A stretch of DNA of 64,000 nucleotides from positions 3,100,001-3,164,000 of the forward strand of contig NZ_CP009520.1 of the NCBI RefSeq assembly GCF_000969905.1. The letters are read 5' to 3'. The notes beneath the pieces were generated by a model that had not been told where the DNA came from, searched no databases, and saw only the letters and a program-made list of their open reading frames with translations. Source of the stretch: Methanosarcina vacuolata Z-761 (GTDB lineage Archaea > Halobacteriota > Methanosarcinia > Methanosarcinales > Methanosarcinaceae). The translations under genes were made by a program, and so were the position numbers. Below are positions 56,515-64,000 of this stretch, piece by piece; position 1 is the first letter of the stretch; each line of letters opens with the position of its first letter.

Positions 56515-58122
56515 TTAACTCCCTCTCTTTATTACACCAGCAAAAGCCAATGGAAACTTTAACATTTTTAATTGCGACATCTCATGGATATTTGCAACAG
56601 CAAAACCTTTTTCCAAATTTTGGATTTCACTATCAGAGATATTAATTCCGTGAGTTCTAGCAATTCCTGAATCGGATTTAAAGAAAATTTTAGTATTGAT
56701 AACGTTAGAAAGCCCTCTTGGAATATCGCTAGGATTTTGTGAAGAGAAAATTACACCAATTTCTTGACTCCTACCTTGGCGGCAAATGGTATCTAAATCC
56801 CCAAGTGCTTCTTTAGAACTCTCGGTATTATAAAATTGGTGAACTTCATCTATTATTATAAGAATAGGAACATTACTTCGGTTAGAACTTTTTAAATCAA
56901 CAATCTGATGAAGTAAATGTCTTAGTAATACAGAGCCAAATGTTTTTGATTTTTCATCTTCTAAATCAATTACAGACATCATCCCATGCTGGAGTATATC
57001 TTTTCCACTCAATTTGTAAGCTTGCGAATCGTCAAAATAAGCTCTTGCGATATTTAAATTTCTCAAAATATTAGATGCTGTTCCTGGAGCAAGAGGTGCA
57101 ATCCCAAAATCTCCTCTAGCAAACCTTATTGGAAAACGATTTCTTTCATCTTCTCTTTGGTTAATTTCAGTGAACCAATTAACAAAGTTATTAAAAGTTA
57201 TTTCATTTGCTTCGTTTGTTTCATATCTTTCCTCACGCCAATATCTGAAAATATCAGGTAGATATTGTGCTGCAATATCACTAATGGATTGAAGTATTCC
57301 GTTGAGAGCTTCAGGTTCTATTGTACGCACATCTAAGGAAATTGATTGTGTTATAGTTGGTGTTACCCCTCGAGTTGGTTTGATAGTAGTTGTCGCAGGA
57401 TAATATACTTTGAAATTATCGACTTTGCGTTCTTTTTCCCCAATAAATTTCCACTCCTTTCTAATATCCTCGTTCAAGTGGTTTGAAGGCTTATCCATTT
57501 TCAAAAAGTCAACATCTTTCACATTTATTGCAAGGACTGCTCCTCCCTTGTCAACGAAATGTTGTGCAAGATATTTAGTAGCTACTGTTTTTCCGCTTCC
57601 TGTTTTACCACATACCAAAGTCTGGTAGAAAAATAAATCACTTGGAAGATAAGTGTACAAAAAATTGTTGTTATCATCTACTAGAACTTGATTTTTGTTG
57701 CCGTGTACTGTTGCAAGAAAAACCTTTGGACCTCTTTTTGTGTTTTCATCCAACTTATTATGTCCCATAGCGATGTCAATCTCATCCTGATTTGAACGCC
57801 TTGCTACTGAAAGGATATCAACAACATTTACTTTACCGTCAGTTCTCTCGTTGAGATCTTTAATAACACGTGCAGATATTATATTTTGCCATTTTAAATC
57901 AGCTTTTATTTTTCCTAAATCCATGTCCACAGTCATTGGTGAAGGACTATATGGATACTCTTGACTGCTTTCCTCAACTTGTAAAACAAAAAGAGGTTTA
58001 TTTTCATTATCAGTGTCAATTATAGTTAAATAAGAACCTTTTGGAAGAAGGCCAGATGTCCCTCTTTTGGAAACAAGTTTATATCTATTATCCCTGTCAG
58101 GAGCTACCACAATCCATGTCAT
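56515..58122 (-). CDS. HerA-type hexameric DNA translocase ATPase
   Basis: 535 residues. Walker A GKTGSGKT at 172-179 and Walker B ILIIIDE at 420-426, with the HerA/FtsK sensor-type segment RQGRSQEIGVIFSSQNPSDIPRG after it. The N-terminal ~150 residues may be the HerA-barrel (HAS) domain. HerA hexamers drive DNA through the NurA nuclease dimer in archaea. The stop of the NurA-like gene is 4 bp upstream. This copy belongs to a different operon from the canonical rad50-mre11-herA-nurA one, which is not in the window. Confidence 0.87.
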   Translation of the reverse strand: MTWIVVAPDRDNRYKLVSKRGTSGLLPKGSYLTIIDTDNENKPLFVLQVEESSQEYPYSPSPMTVDMDLGKIKADLKWQNIISARVIKDLNERTDGKVNVVDILSVARRSNQDEIDIAMGHNKLDENTKRGPKVFLATVHGNKNQVLVDDNNNFLYTYLPSDLFFYQTLVCGKTGSGKTVATKYLAQHFVDKGGAVLAINVKDVDFLKMDKPSNHLNEDIRKEWKFIGEKERKVDNFKVYYPATTTIKPTRGVTPTITQSISLDVRTIEPEALNGILQSISDIAAQYLPDIFRYWREERYETNEANEITFNNFVNWFTEINQREDERNRFPIRFARGDFGIAPLAPGTASNILRNLNIARAYFDDSQAYKLSGKDILQHGMMSVIDLEDEKSKTFGSVLLRHLLHQIVDLKSSNRSNVPILIIIDEVHQFYNTESSKEALGDLDTICRQGRSQEIGVIFSSQNPSDIPRGLSNVINTKIFFKSDSGIARTHGINISDSEIQNLEKGFAVANIHEMSQLKMLKFPLAFAGVIKRGS

Positions 58123-58126
58123 TTTC

Positions 58127-59194
58127 TCACCTAAATCCTCTCGCTTGATTCATAGTCGGTTGAAATGTGGATTCCAACATAATTTTGTTCAAATTATACA
58201 TTTTCTTGTTTTCACGTGCAAACTTTTCAGCAATTACAATTGGTCTTATTTGAGAGTTTTTGGTTTCACCTTGAATTAAATAGAAATAAAATATGACATC
58301 CATTAACTGGGTTACTAATTCCTTGTGTATATAGTAGGTTGTAGGATGAAATTCGATTCTTTGGGGTGATGCCTGAAAAGGTTTTATGTAACAGAATACT
58401 TTGGAGTTTTCAGGGACCACTTGATCGGTATACCTAAAAAAATTAGTTCTTTGGCCTATACCTAAATAGTTATGTGCCCAATGCATATCTGAATTAAACT
58501 TTCCATTCAATTCCAGGGTATTGTCAGTAACGAGATTACTCGAGCTATTTTTTACAACAAATATTGGAATGATGTGTTTTCGCAATAATTCCGCATTCAA
58601 CTTAATATTGAATCCAGTCATTTGTTTTCCAACGAAAGGACCGTCGATGAAAAGGATACAGTTCTCTGGTACGTTCGATAAGATAAACTTATTTCTATCG
58701 CTTGCGTAATCTCGTTTAAATACAACTTCTATCTTGTCTTCATTATCCATAGATTCGACATCAGCTGTTTGAACAACATTAGCATCTTTTAAATCACTAT
58801 TTTTTTCTAATAGAAGCTTTGAACGAGTGTAAAAGTTAAAAGATAAACATGTGGATGCTAAGTAATCGTCGTCATCTATCATTATGAGAGAGTGACATGT
58901 TAGGTATCCAGTACCCTCTAAAACTTGAAATACATCAAAAGACTCATCGTAACCTAAAAACATATACTGATTAATAAGATTCTTTCCTTTCAAAGCATCT
59001 AAAGCAATATTGTTAAATTCCTCTTCTAGAGTTAGTTTTCCCGAACTAGAGTGGTAGTCATCTTTTACGATGTTTGGAGAAATAGGTATTTGTGGCAAAT
59101 CAATATCTCTTTTTATGGACTCCACTTTTTCTTTGAATTGAGGATGAAGAAAAAAGTTGTTTGAAAAATGTATCTTCTCCATTTTATCCTCCAA
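58127..59194 (-). CDS. NurA-like nuclease
   Basis: 355 residues, NurA size. NurA-like features: FIDGPF at 182-187 (central acidic DG motif), followed by IPIFVVKNSS; RIEFHP at 279-284; and RPIVIAEKFAREN at 317-329 near the C-terminus, a position where NurA proteins have an A-H/E helix. The first DGS motif is not obvious (possible site around D83-E84, GYDESFD). It is the first gene of the operon, directly ahead of herA, as in archaeal HerA-NurA pairs. The assignment is by pattern and context; a profile search would settle it. Confidence 0.6.
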   Translation of the reverse strand: MEDKMEKIHFSNNFFLHPQFKEKVESIKRDIDLPQIPISPNIVKDDYHSSSGKLTLEEEFNNIALDALKGKNLINQYMFLGYDESFDVFQVLEGTGYLTCHSLIMIDDDDYLASTCLSFNFYTRSKLLLEKNSDLKDANVVQTADVESMDNEDKIEVVFKRDYASDRNKFILSNVPENCILFIDGPFVGKQMTGFNIKLNAELLRKHIIPIFVVKNSSSNLVTDNTLELNGKFNSDMHWAHNYLGIGQRTNFFRYTDQVVPENSKVFCYIKPFQASPQRIEFHPTTYYIHKELVTQLMDVIFYFYLIQGETKNSQIRPIVIAEKFARENKKMYNLNKIMLESTFQPTMNQARGFR

Positions 59195-59697
59195 AAATAC
59201 TTAAAAATAATCACTTGTTTATAGAAATAAGTATGTTATCCTAAATATGTCTTGCGAAAAATCTTGTATTTTCCGAATTAATTGTGTTATTTACAATATG
59301 TAAAGTCATATATTTCAATAGGTAATTTCGGAAGATCCAATAGATAACCATGAAAGTTTTGGAGGCTATGGAGAAAGCAGCGAAGCTATAACTGGAATAA
59401 CAGACCACCGATAAAATAATTTAGAAGAAGCCGCTTTTTCTTTTTATAAAGAATTCCTTTTATCTTTAATGATTTCCTTATTTTCCCACAGAACCACGTG
59501 CAGTACTAAGGAATGATTTAAGTATAATACCAAGGTATTTGTTGCCAAGAATCATTATTGAGATAATGAAAGTATGGATCAATTTCTGAACTGCAAATTT
59601 GAAGTTATATTTTTATCATTCCTAAACTCAACTCTCAATATTTTTTCAAGTATTTGATAATAATACTATTATACCCCGCAGGCAAAATAAACACTTT
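59195..59697. other. Divergent promoter region of the HerA-NurA operon and the MBL gene
   Basis: 500 bp. On the minus side, TTGGAGGATAAA gives the ribosome-binding site of the NurA-like gene, and TTTCTATAAACA about 50 bp upstream is TATA-like. A 30-codon frame (EDPIDNHESFGGYGESSEAI region, about 59322-59415) is probably chance or a gene scrap. Otherwise A+T-rich. Confidence 0.5.
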
Positions 59698-60540
59698 ATG
59701 AAACTCACCGTCCTTGTTGATAATAACACCCTTATTGACAGGTATTTCTTTGCCGAGCCCGGTTTGTCTTTTCTGCTGGAGGATTCAGGCATACGAGTTC
59801 TTTTTGATACCGGGTATTCGGATATCTTCCTTACAAATGCCCGGAAAATGGGGCTTTCACTTCTGGACCTTGATTATCTGGTCCTATCCCACGGGCACCT
59901 GGACCACACCTGGGGACTCGAACATCTGGTACGTTTATTCACAGAAGCAGGGATAGAAAGGCTTCCCAGCAGACCTCCGGTTCTCATTGCCCATCCCCTG
60001 GCCTTCGAAAGCAAAAAAACTGAAGAGATAGGGGAAATCGGAAGTCTGTTCACTCCCAAAAAGCTTTCAGAACACTTCAGGCTACAGCTCTCAAGTACTC
60101 CCCTCTGGCTGAGCGAGAAGCTCGTTTTCCTTGAGGAAATCCCCAGGAAATTCACTTTTGAGGCAGAGACAGCTGTCGGATATGTGCAGGACAGCGAGGG
60201 GAACAAAATTCCAGACCTCCTTCCGGATGACACGGCACTCGTATACAGGGCAGAAGCAGGGCTCGTAATCATCACGGGCTGTTCCCACTCCGGGATCTGC
60301 AATATTACCGAATATGCAAAAGAAGTCTGTGGAGACAGCAGGGTCCTTGATATAGTAGGTGGCTTTCATCTTCTGGAACCCTCAGAAGAACGGATGCGTG
60401 GGACCCTTGAATACCTTAAAAAACTTGATCCCGGCTGCGTGCATGCCTGCCACTGTACGGACTTAAACTCAAAAATCGAGCTTTCAAAGGTTTGCAGGCT
60501 TAAAGAAGTTGGAGTTGGCCTGCAGATTGAGTATTTTTAA
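59698..60540 (+). CDS. Metallo-beta-lactamase-fold hydrolase (COG1237 type)
   Basis: 280 residues. MBL motif SHGHLDHTWG (HxHxDH) near residues 64-73; further metal ligands in ITGCSHSGICN and CHCTD. The N-terminus VDNNTLIDRYFFAEPGLSFLLED matches the COG1237 family, which includes a protein related to dihydropterin/ribofuranosyl-aminobenzene phosphate synthase of methanopterin synthesis, though most members are uncharacterised. Monocistronic. Confidence 0.85.
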   Translation: MKLTVLVDNNTLIDRYFFAEPGLSFLLEDSGIRVLFDTGYSDIFLTNARKMGLSLLDLDYLVLSHGHLDHTWGLEHLVRLFTEAGIERLPSRPPVLIAHPLAFESKKTEEIGEIGSLFTPKKLSEHFRLQLSSTPLWLSEKLVFLEEIPRKFTFEAETAVGYVQDSEGNKIPDLLPDDTALVYRAEAGLVIITGCSHSGICNITEYAKEVCGDSRVLDIVGGFHLLEPSEERMRGTLEYLKKLDPGCVHACHCTDLNSKIELSKVCRLKEVGVGLQIEYF

Positions 60541-60631
60541 CGATTTATTAATTCTCTTCTTCTTTTCTCTTTTTTACTTTGCTTTCAATCAACTTTTCGG
60601 ATAAGGTCAAGAATAAAAAGTAAACGCGATA

Positions 60632-60814
60632 TCAATCAACAATTTCTTCAAAACTCAACTCCCCGGCAGCTAAAGGATGCAGGAGAAGTTTGGACTCATG
60701 GAACTTTTTTATAACTATGTCAATTTTTCTTGAAACTTCCGGAGTGTAGTATGCTTCTATGCAGAGTAGAGAATCATTGCATTTCTTGAGACCATAGGGA
60801 GAAAAACATATTCA
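60632..60814 (-). pseudogene. Possible 3' gene fragment
   Basis: The minus strand reads FSPYGLKKCNDSLLCIEAYY, TPEVSRKIDIVIKKFHESK, LLLHPLAAGELSFEEIVD, then a stop. It is protein-like but has no start codon and no recognised family. It is probably the remains of a gene lying downstream of the HepT gene. Confidence 0.35.
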
Positions 60815-60815
60815 A

Positions 60816-61157
60816 TTATTTCTTTAACTCGTTAACTAACATTTTAATTCTGCTTTCAAGCACTGGAACATCACTTACTATGGTATCCCATACAAGGCTA
60901 TAATCCACATTAAAATAGGCGTGTATTATTCTATCTCGCATACCTGATATATTTCTCCAATCTATATCAGGAGCTAAAGCCCTTATATCTGCAGGAACAG
61001 CTTTTGCAGCTTCACCTATTATCTCTAACTGGCGGACAACTGCGCTTTTTGTTTTCTCATCATTCAGAAAAGTTTCTCTGCCCATTCCCTCAGTGAAATC
61101 TTGTATAGCTACAGCAGCGGACATTATCTCGGAAAGATAAAGGAGAGGGGATCTCAT
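60816..61157 (-). CDS. hepT: HepT-like toxin (DUF86, HEPN domain)
   Basis: 113 residues. HEPN RNase signature R-x4-H-x-Y region as MRDRIIHAYFNVD, plus the helical LEIIGEAAKAVPADIRA segment. It overlaps the MntA gene by 4 bp (61154-61157), upstream on the same strand. HepT is the toxin, neutralised by the nucleotidyltransferase partner, which AMPylates the conserved tyrosine. Confidence 0.88.
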   Translation of the reverse strand: MRSPLLYLSEIMSAAVAIQDFTEGMGRETFLNDEKTKSAVVRQLEIIGEAAKAVPADIRALAPDIDWRNISGMRDRIIHAYFNVDYSLVWDTIVSDVPVLESRIKMLVNELKK

Positions 61158-61465
61158 ACCGGTACCAGCTCTTTTAACACGTCATCTTTCATCATCGGGT
61201 GGAGAGCTCTCTCTGAAACAACATCAACTGGAACTCCAAATAAGTCCTCAAGATAATATCCAAGTCCCACAAGGTGTAAGAGGGTAGCTCCTTCTCCAAA
61301 CCTCACAAGGACATCAATATCACTTTCTTTTTTTTCTTCGCCACGTGCGTACGAACCGAAAACTCCCAGGACTTCAGCTTTGAACTCTTCTTTTATTTCG
61401 TCCTTTTTTTCTAAGATAAGGAGCCGGATCTGGTTAACATCCATATATGTTCCTCTGTATCCCAC
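61154..61465 (-). CDS. mntA: MntA-like nucleotidyltransferase antitoxin
   Basis: 103 residues. Minimal nucleotidyltransferase motif GSYARGEEKKESDIDVLV (GSx10DxD). Partner of the HepT gene it overlaps. Start chosen at the track-limiting ATG (MGYRGTYMDVNQIR); the second Met (MDVNQIR) is an alternative. Confidence 0.88.
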   Translation of the reverse strand: MGYRGTYMDVNQIRLLILEKKDEIKEEFKAEVLGVFGSYARGEEKKESDIDVLVRFGEGATLLHLVGLGYYLEDLFGVPVDVVSERALHPMMKDDVLKELVPV

Positions 61466-61925
61466 AATGTTTGTTTCTACCCACTTTTACGTTAATCTAC
61501 GTTTGAGTGATCTTTCCGCGTATAAAGTACTGTGTCCTTTGCATAATATATAATCTGCTGTATTACAAATTTGTACTTCTTTTTCCGCTTCCATTTTTCG
61601 GAAAGACCGGTCACTACATGACCGTAAACGTAGCCGGGGTCAAGTTTTTGGTTAATTCATTCCAGTCGCGAGGTTAAAGTTTCATCTCCAGAAATCGGAT
61701 AATAGACATATTGCCCTATTCGATATGCCCTATTCTGCGTCTGAACTTAAGGTATATACTATCAAAGTATAATTATAATGCATTAATAATTGATCTTCTC
61801 ATCCGAGTTATAAATATTCGCTATAGAATAAGCATTTATATCAGAAAAAGAATTTTAGACTCTGTTTACGTCATTACCTCTATTCACAATACCTTATTCC
61901 ATACCAGATAAAAGAGGCTCAAACT
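61466..61925. other. Intergenic region upstream of serS
   Basis: 460 bp between divergent genes, A+T-rich toward serS. The 66-codon frame at 61711 is not protein-like. The serS promoter should lie here; an AGAGG Shine-Dalgarno precedes its TTG. Confidence 0.5.
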
Positions 61926-63434
61926 TTGAAATTACAGTTCAATCTTAAAGCTTACTTTAAAACAAGTGCAGACCCTACTCCTGCAAAGGATGTTATAGCT
62001 GCGCTTTTTGAAGAGGCAAACGGTACCCTTCTCACCCGAGGGGCGCCTGAAGGACAGGGAGCAAAGGTTACGGAATGGAAGCTCGGGGAGGACAGGATCG
62101 AGCTTTCGCTCCAGTCCGGCGGGTATGTTAGAGTGCACGATGCAATTTTCCGGCTGAGGAAACAGCTCTCTGAGGCACTAGGTAAGAAATTCAAGATAGG
62201 GATTCGTGGAATTGAGGTTGAGTCTTTCATCATTAGGATGCCGGCTGACCATGAGCTCCGGATGCTCAAAGTGCCTTATATCAAAAGTATGGAAAACATT
62301 GAAGGCGGGATTGAGCTCGAGCTTGAGGTCGGAGAAGCTGAGATGAAGAACCGAGTGCCGGACAGGATTCTCACTCTTCTTGAAGAGAAAATCGAGGCTG
62401 CCCAGTACGGGGCAAAGGCCGAGCACTGGAATCTGCTCTGGCAGAGAGAGCCAATGGAGCATCCCTTCAAGGAAGACCCTACCCAGGCCATGATGAAAGA
62501 AGGCTGGCTCAAGCGAGGTTCAAGCCGTGGGCAGTGGATCCACGGTCCACAGTCCACAAGGATCTTCCGGACTTTCGAAAAAATTGTCCTTGAAGAACTT
62601 CTCGAACCTTTAGGATACAGGGAAATGATTTTCCCGAAACTTGTTACCTGGGAAGTCTGGATGAAGTCCGGGCATGCAAAGGGTGTCTACCCCGAAATAT
62701 ATTATATATGTCCTCCGCAGACAAGAGATCCCGATTACTGGGAAGAGGTTGCCGATTACTACAAGGTTACCCATGAAGTGCCCACAAAACTTATCAAAGA
62801 AAAAATCGCAGAGCCAATCGGAGGCATGTGCTATGCTCAGTGTCCGCCTTTCTGGATGTACGTAGCAGGGGAAACTCTTCCAAACGAGGAAATTCCTGTA
62901 AAGGTCTTTGACAGGTCCGGAACCTCCCACAGGTATGAGAGTGGCGGAATTCACGGAATCGAAAGGGTCGATGAGTTCCACAGGATTGAAATCGTCTGGA
63001 TCGGGACAAAGGAAGGAGTAATAAAGTGCGCAGAAGAACTGCATGATCGCTATATGCATATCTTCAACGACATCCTGGACATCGAGTGGAGAAAAGCAAG
63101 AGTTACCCCCTGGTTCATGGCACAGGAAGGGCTTCTCGGTCTTGCCGAAGAAAACACTGTAGGGACCACCGATTACGAAGCCTGCCTGCCTTACCGTGGG
63201 CCGGATGGAGAATGGCTCGAGTTCCAGAATGTGAGCATCAACGGAGACAAGTATCCCAAAGGCTTCAATGTGAAACTTCAGTCCGGAGAAGAACTCTGGT
63301 CTGGCTGTTCCGGAGTCGGGCTTGAAAGATGGGCTGCGGTCTTCCTTGCGCAGAAAGGGCTTGACCCTGCAAATTGGCCTGAGGAGTTCAGAAAGAGAGT
63401 AGGCGAAATGCCAAATGGCATCCGTTTCCTTTAA
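61926..63434 (+). CDS. serS: Seryl-tRNA synthetase, methanogen type (type 2)
   Basis: 502 residues, TTG start ([23 protein letters not shown]). This is the rare SerRS class found only in methanogens: an N-terminal domain unlike the usual coiled-coil arm, and a catalytic core with a zinc ion. Candidate zinc ligands: Cys in [12 protein letters not shown], the Glu of [19 protein letters not shown] region and Cys in [13 protein letters not shown]. Class II motif 3 is GVGLERW. Charges tRNA(Ser). Complete. Confidence 0.97.
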   Translation: MKLQFNLKAYFKTSADPTPAKDVIAALFEEANGTLLTRGAPEGQGAKVTEWKLGEDRIELSLQSGGYVRVHDAIFRLRKQLSEALGKKFKIGIRGIEVESFIIRMPADHELRMLKVPYIKSMENIEGGIELELEVGEAEMKNRVPDRILTLLEEKIEAAQYGAKAEHWNLLWQREPMEHPFKEDPTQAMMKEGWLKRGSSRGQWIHGPQSTRIFRTFEKIVLEELLEPLGYREMIFPKLVTWEVWMKSGHAKGVYPEIYYICPPQTRDPDYWEEVADYYKVTHEVPTKLIKEKIAEPIGGMCYAQCPPFWMYVAGETLPNEEIPVKVFDRSGTSHRYESGGIHGIERVDEFHRIEIVWIGTKEGVIKCAEELHDRYMHIFNDILDIEWRKARVTPWFMAQEGLLGLAEENTVGTTDYEACLPYRGPDGEWLEFQNVSINGDKYPKGFNVKLQSGEELWSGCSGVGLERWAAVFLAQKGLDPANWPEEFRKRVGEMPNGIRFL

Positions 63435-64000
63435 ACTTTTCTTTAATTTTTCCCAAATTTTTCTTCAAACTTTTCTTCAAATTTTTTTCCTTAGAGTTTT
63501 CTTCAAACTTTTTTCCTTACAGTTTTCTTCAAACTTTTTTCCTTACAGTTTTCTTCAAACTTTTTTCCTTACAGTTTTCTTCAAACTTTTTTCCCTAATT
63601 TTTCTTCAAACTTTCTTCCCTAAACTTTCTTCAAACTTTTCTTAAACTTTTTCTTCAAACTTTTTTATTTTCTCTTTTTAGCAGATAGGCAGAAAGTGTT
63701 TCTAACCGATTTGTTTATATACTGATATGATATGTATAGTGAGCCATTAACTAGTTAGATGCCGCTAATTTCTGAGATCTTCTGGCGATTTTCCGGATCA
63801 TATTTTTTGATTATCAGGAGCCTGTAGTTGCCGGAATATAGGGGACGGGTCCAGGTTCGGAAGCCTATTGAAGCTCGGAAGTTTCATCTTGAAAGGGAAA
63901 CGCTAGTGCAAAAAGCACCACAAACTGCGCCTGGCAGCGCAAAGTCTGTGCAAAAGCGCTGAAGGTCATTCATGCTCATTGATTAAGGAAAAAGCTCACC
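63435..64000. repeat. 26 bp T-rich repeat array and unassigned end of window
   Basis: 63440-63670 is a degenerate array of CTTCAAACTTTTTTCCTTAC (26 bp period, clearest at 63500-63600). Beyond it, 63700-64000 shows no gene I can name; a minus-strand stretch RTWTRPLYSGNYRLLIIKK ending near 63755 is protein-like but too short to assign. Confidence 0.6.

Noticed and set aside
59322-59415. 30-codon frame with EDPIDNHESFGGYG
   Set aside because: It has stops on both sides and no start codon; too short to support.
61711-61911. 66-codon frame upstream of serS
   Set aside because: A+T-rich with a biased Ile/Arg/Tyr content and no ribosome-binding site; not protein-like.
63756-63880. Minus-strand stretch RTWTRPLYSGNYRLLII near the window end
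   Set aside because: About 42 codons between stops and no family; could be the end of a broken gene but not supportable from this window.

Overview
The window comes from a methanogenic archaeon, almost certainly a Methanosarcina. Evidence: a methanogen-type (type 2) seryl-tRNA synthetase, the archaeal GatD amidotransferase subunit, a PKD surface protein with a PGF-CTERM anchor, a DUF1724-type methanogen regulator, long A+T-rich intergenic DNA packed with short tandem repeats, and IS1634-, IS66- and ISAzo13-like transposase sequences. No rRNA, tRNA or CRISPR array was recognised.

Layout. 1-1.9 kb: 3' part of a surface protein. 2.3-9.6 kb: a tightly overlapping minus-strand operon of a secreted membrane-anchored protein, a divergent tubulin/FtsZ-like protein, a membrane GTPase and a tail-anchored protein; this looks like a membrane-remodelling apparatus. 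10.3-17.6 kb: mostly housekeeping genes (class I glutamine amidotransferase, MprF-like protein, argH, gatD). 18.3-23.7 kb: two TPR-repeat proteins whose promoters and first ~40 codons are copies of each other. 23.8-25.5 kb: an insertion sequence. 25.6-43.5 kb: metabolic and transport genes (ATP-grasp enzyme, SulP transporter, a broken glycogen-debranching gene, an ABC exporter, two SDRs, a phosphoribosyltransferase, a PiT phosphate transporter with its PhoU-like partner, ilvD) with repeat-rich gaps. 43.8-52.3 kb: an accessory region with a regulator, transposase relics, two HicAB toxin-antitoxin pairs plus an orphan HicB, a DUF1016 nuclease and an intact IS1634-type element. These modules are separated by three copies of a ~320 bp repeat, one of which carries a nested 82 bp MITE. 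52.4-59.2 kb: a six-gene operon with a NurA-like nuclease, a HerA-type translocase, a 46-residue protein, an SMC/Rad50-like ATPase, a protein of unknown function and a Dam-type adenine methyltransferase. 59.7-63.4 kb: a metallo-beta-lactamase-fold hydrolase, a HepT/MntA pair and serS.

The two best candidates for poorly described systems are the HerA-NurA-SMC-methyltransferase operon, read here as a possible genome-defence or DNA-processing system, and the tubulin-like/GTPase operon. The first sits beside toxin-antitoxin genes and mobile elements and is visibly A+T-rich, as expected of a defence island. The second resembles a predicted FtsZ-like membrane-remodelling system but has different accessory proteins.

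Decay and repeat expansion are a common theme. An 8 bp tandem duplication breaks glgX, and similar short duplications (12-77 bp units) fill many intergenic regions.
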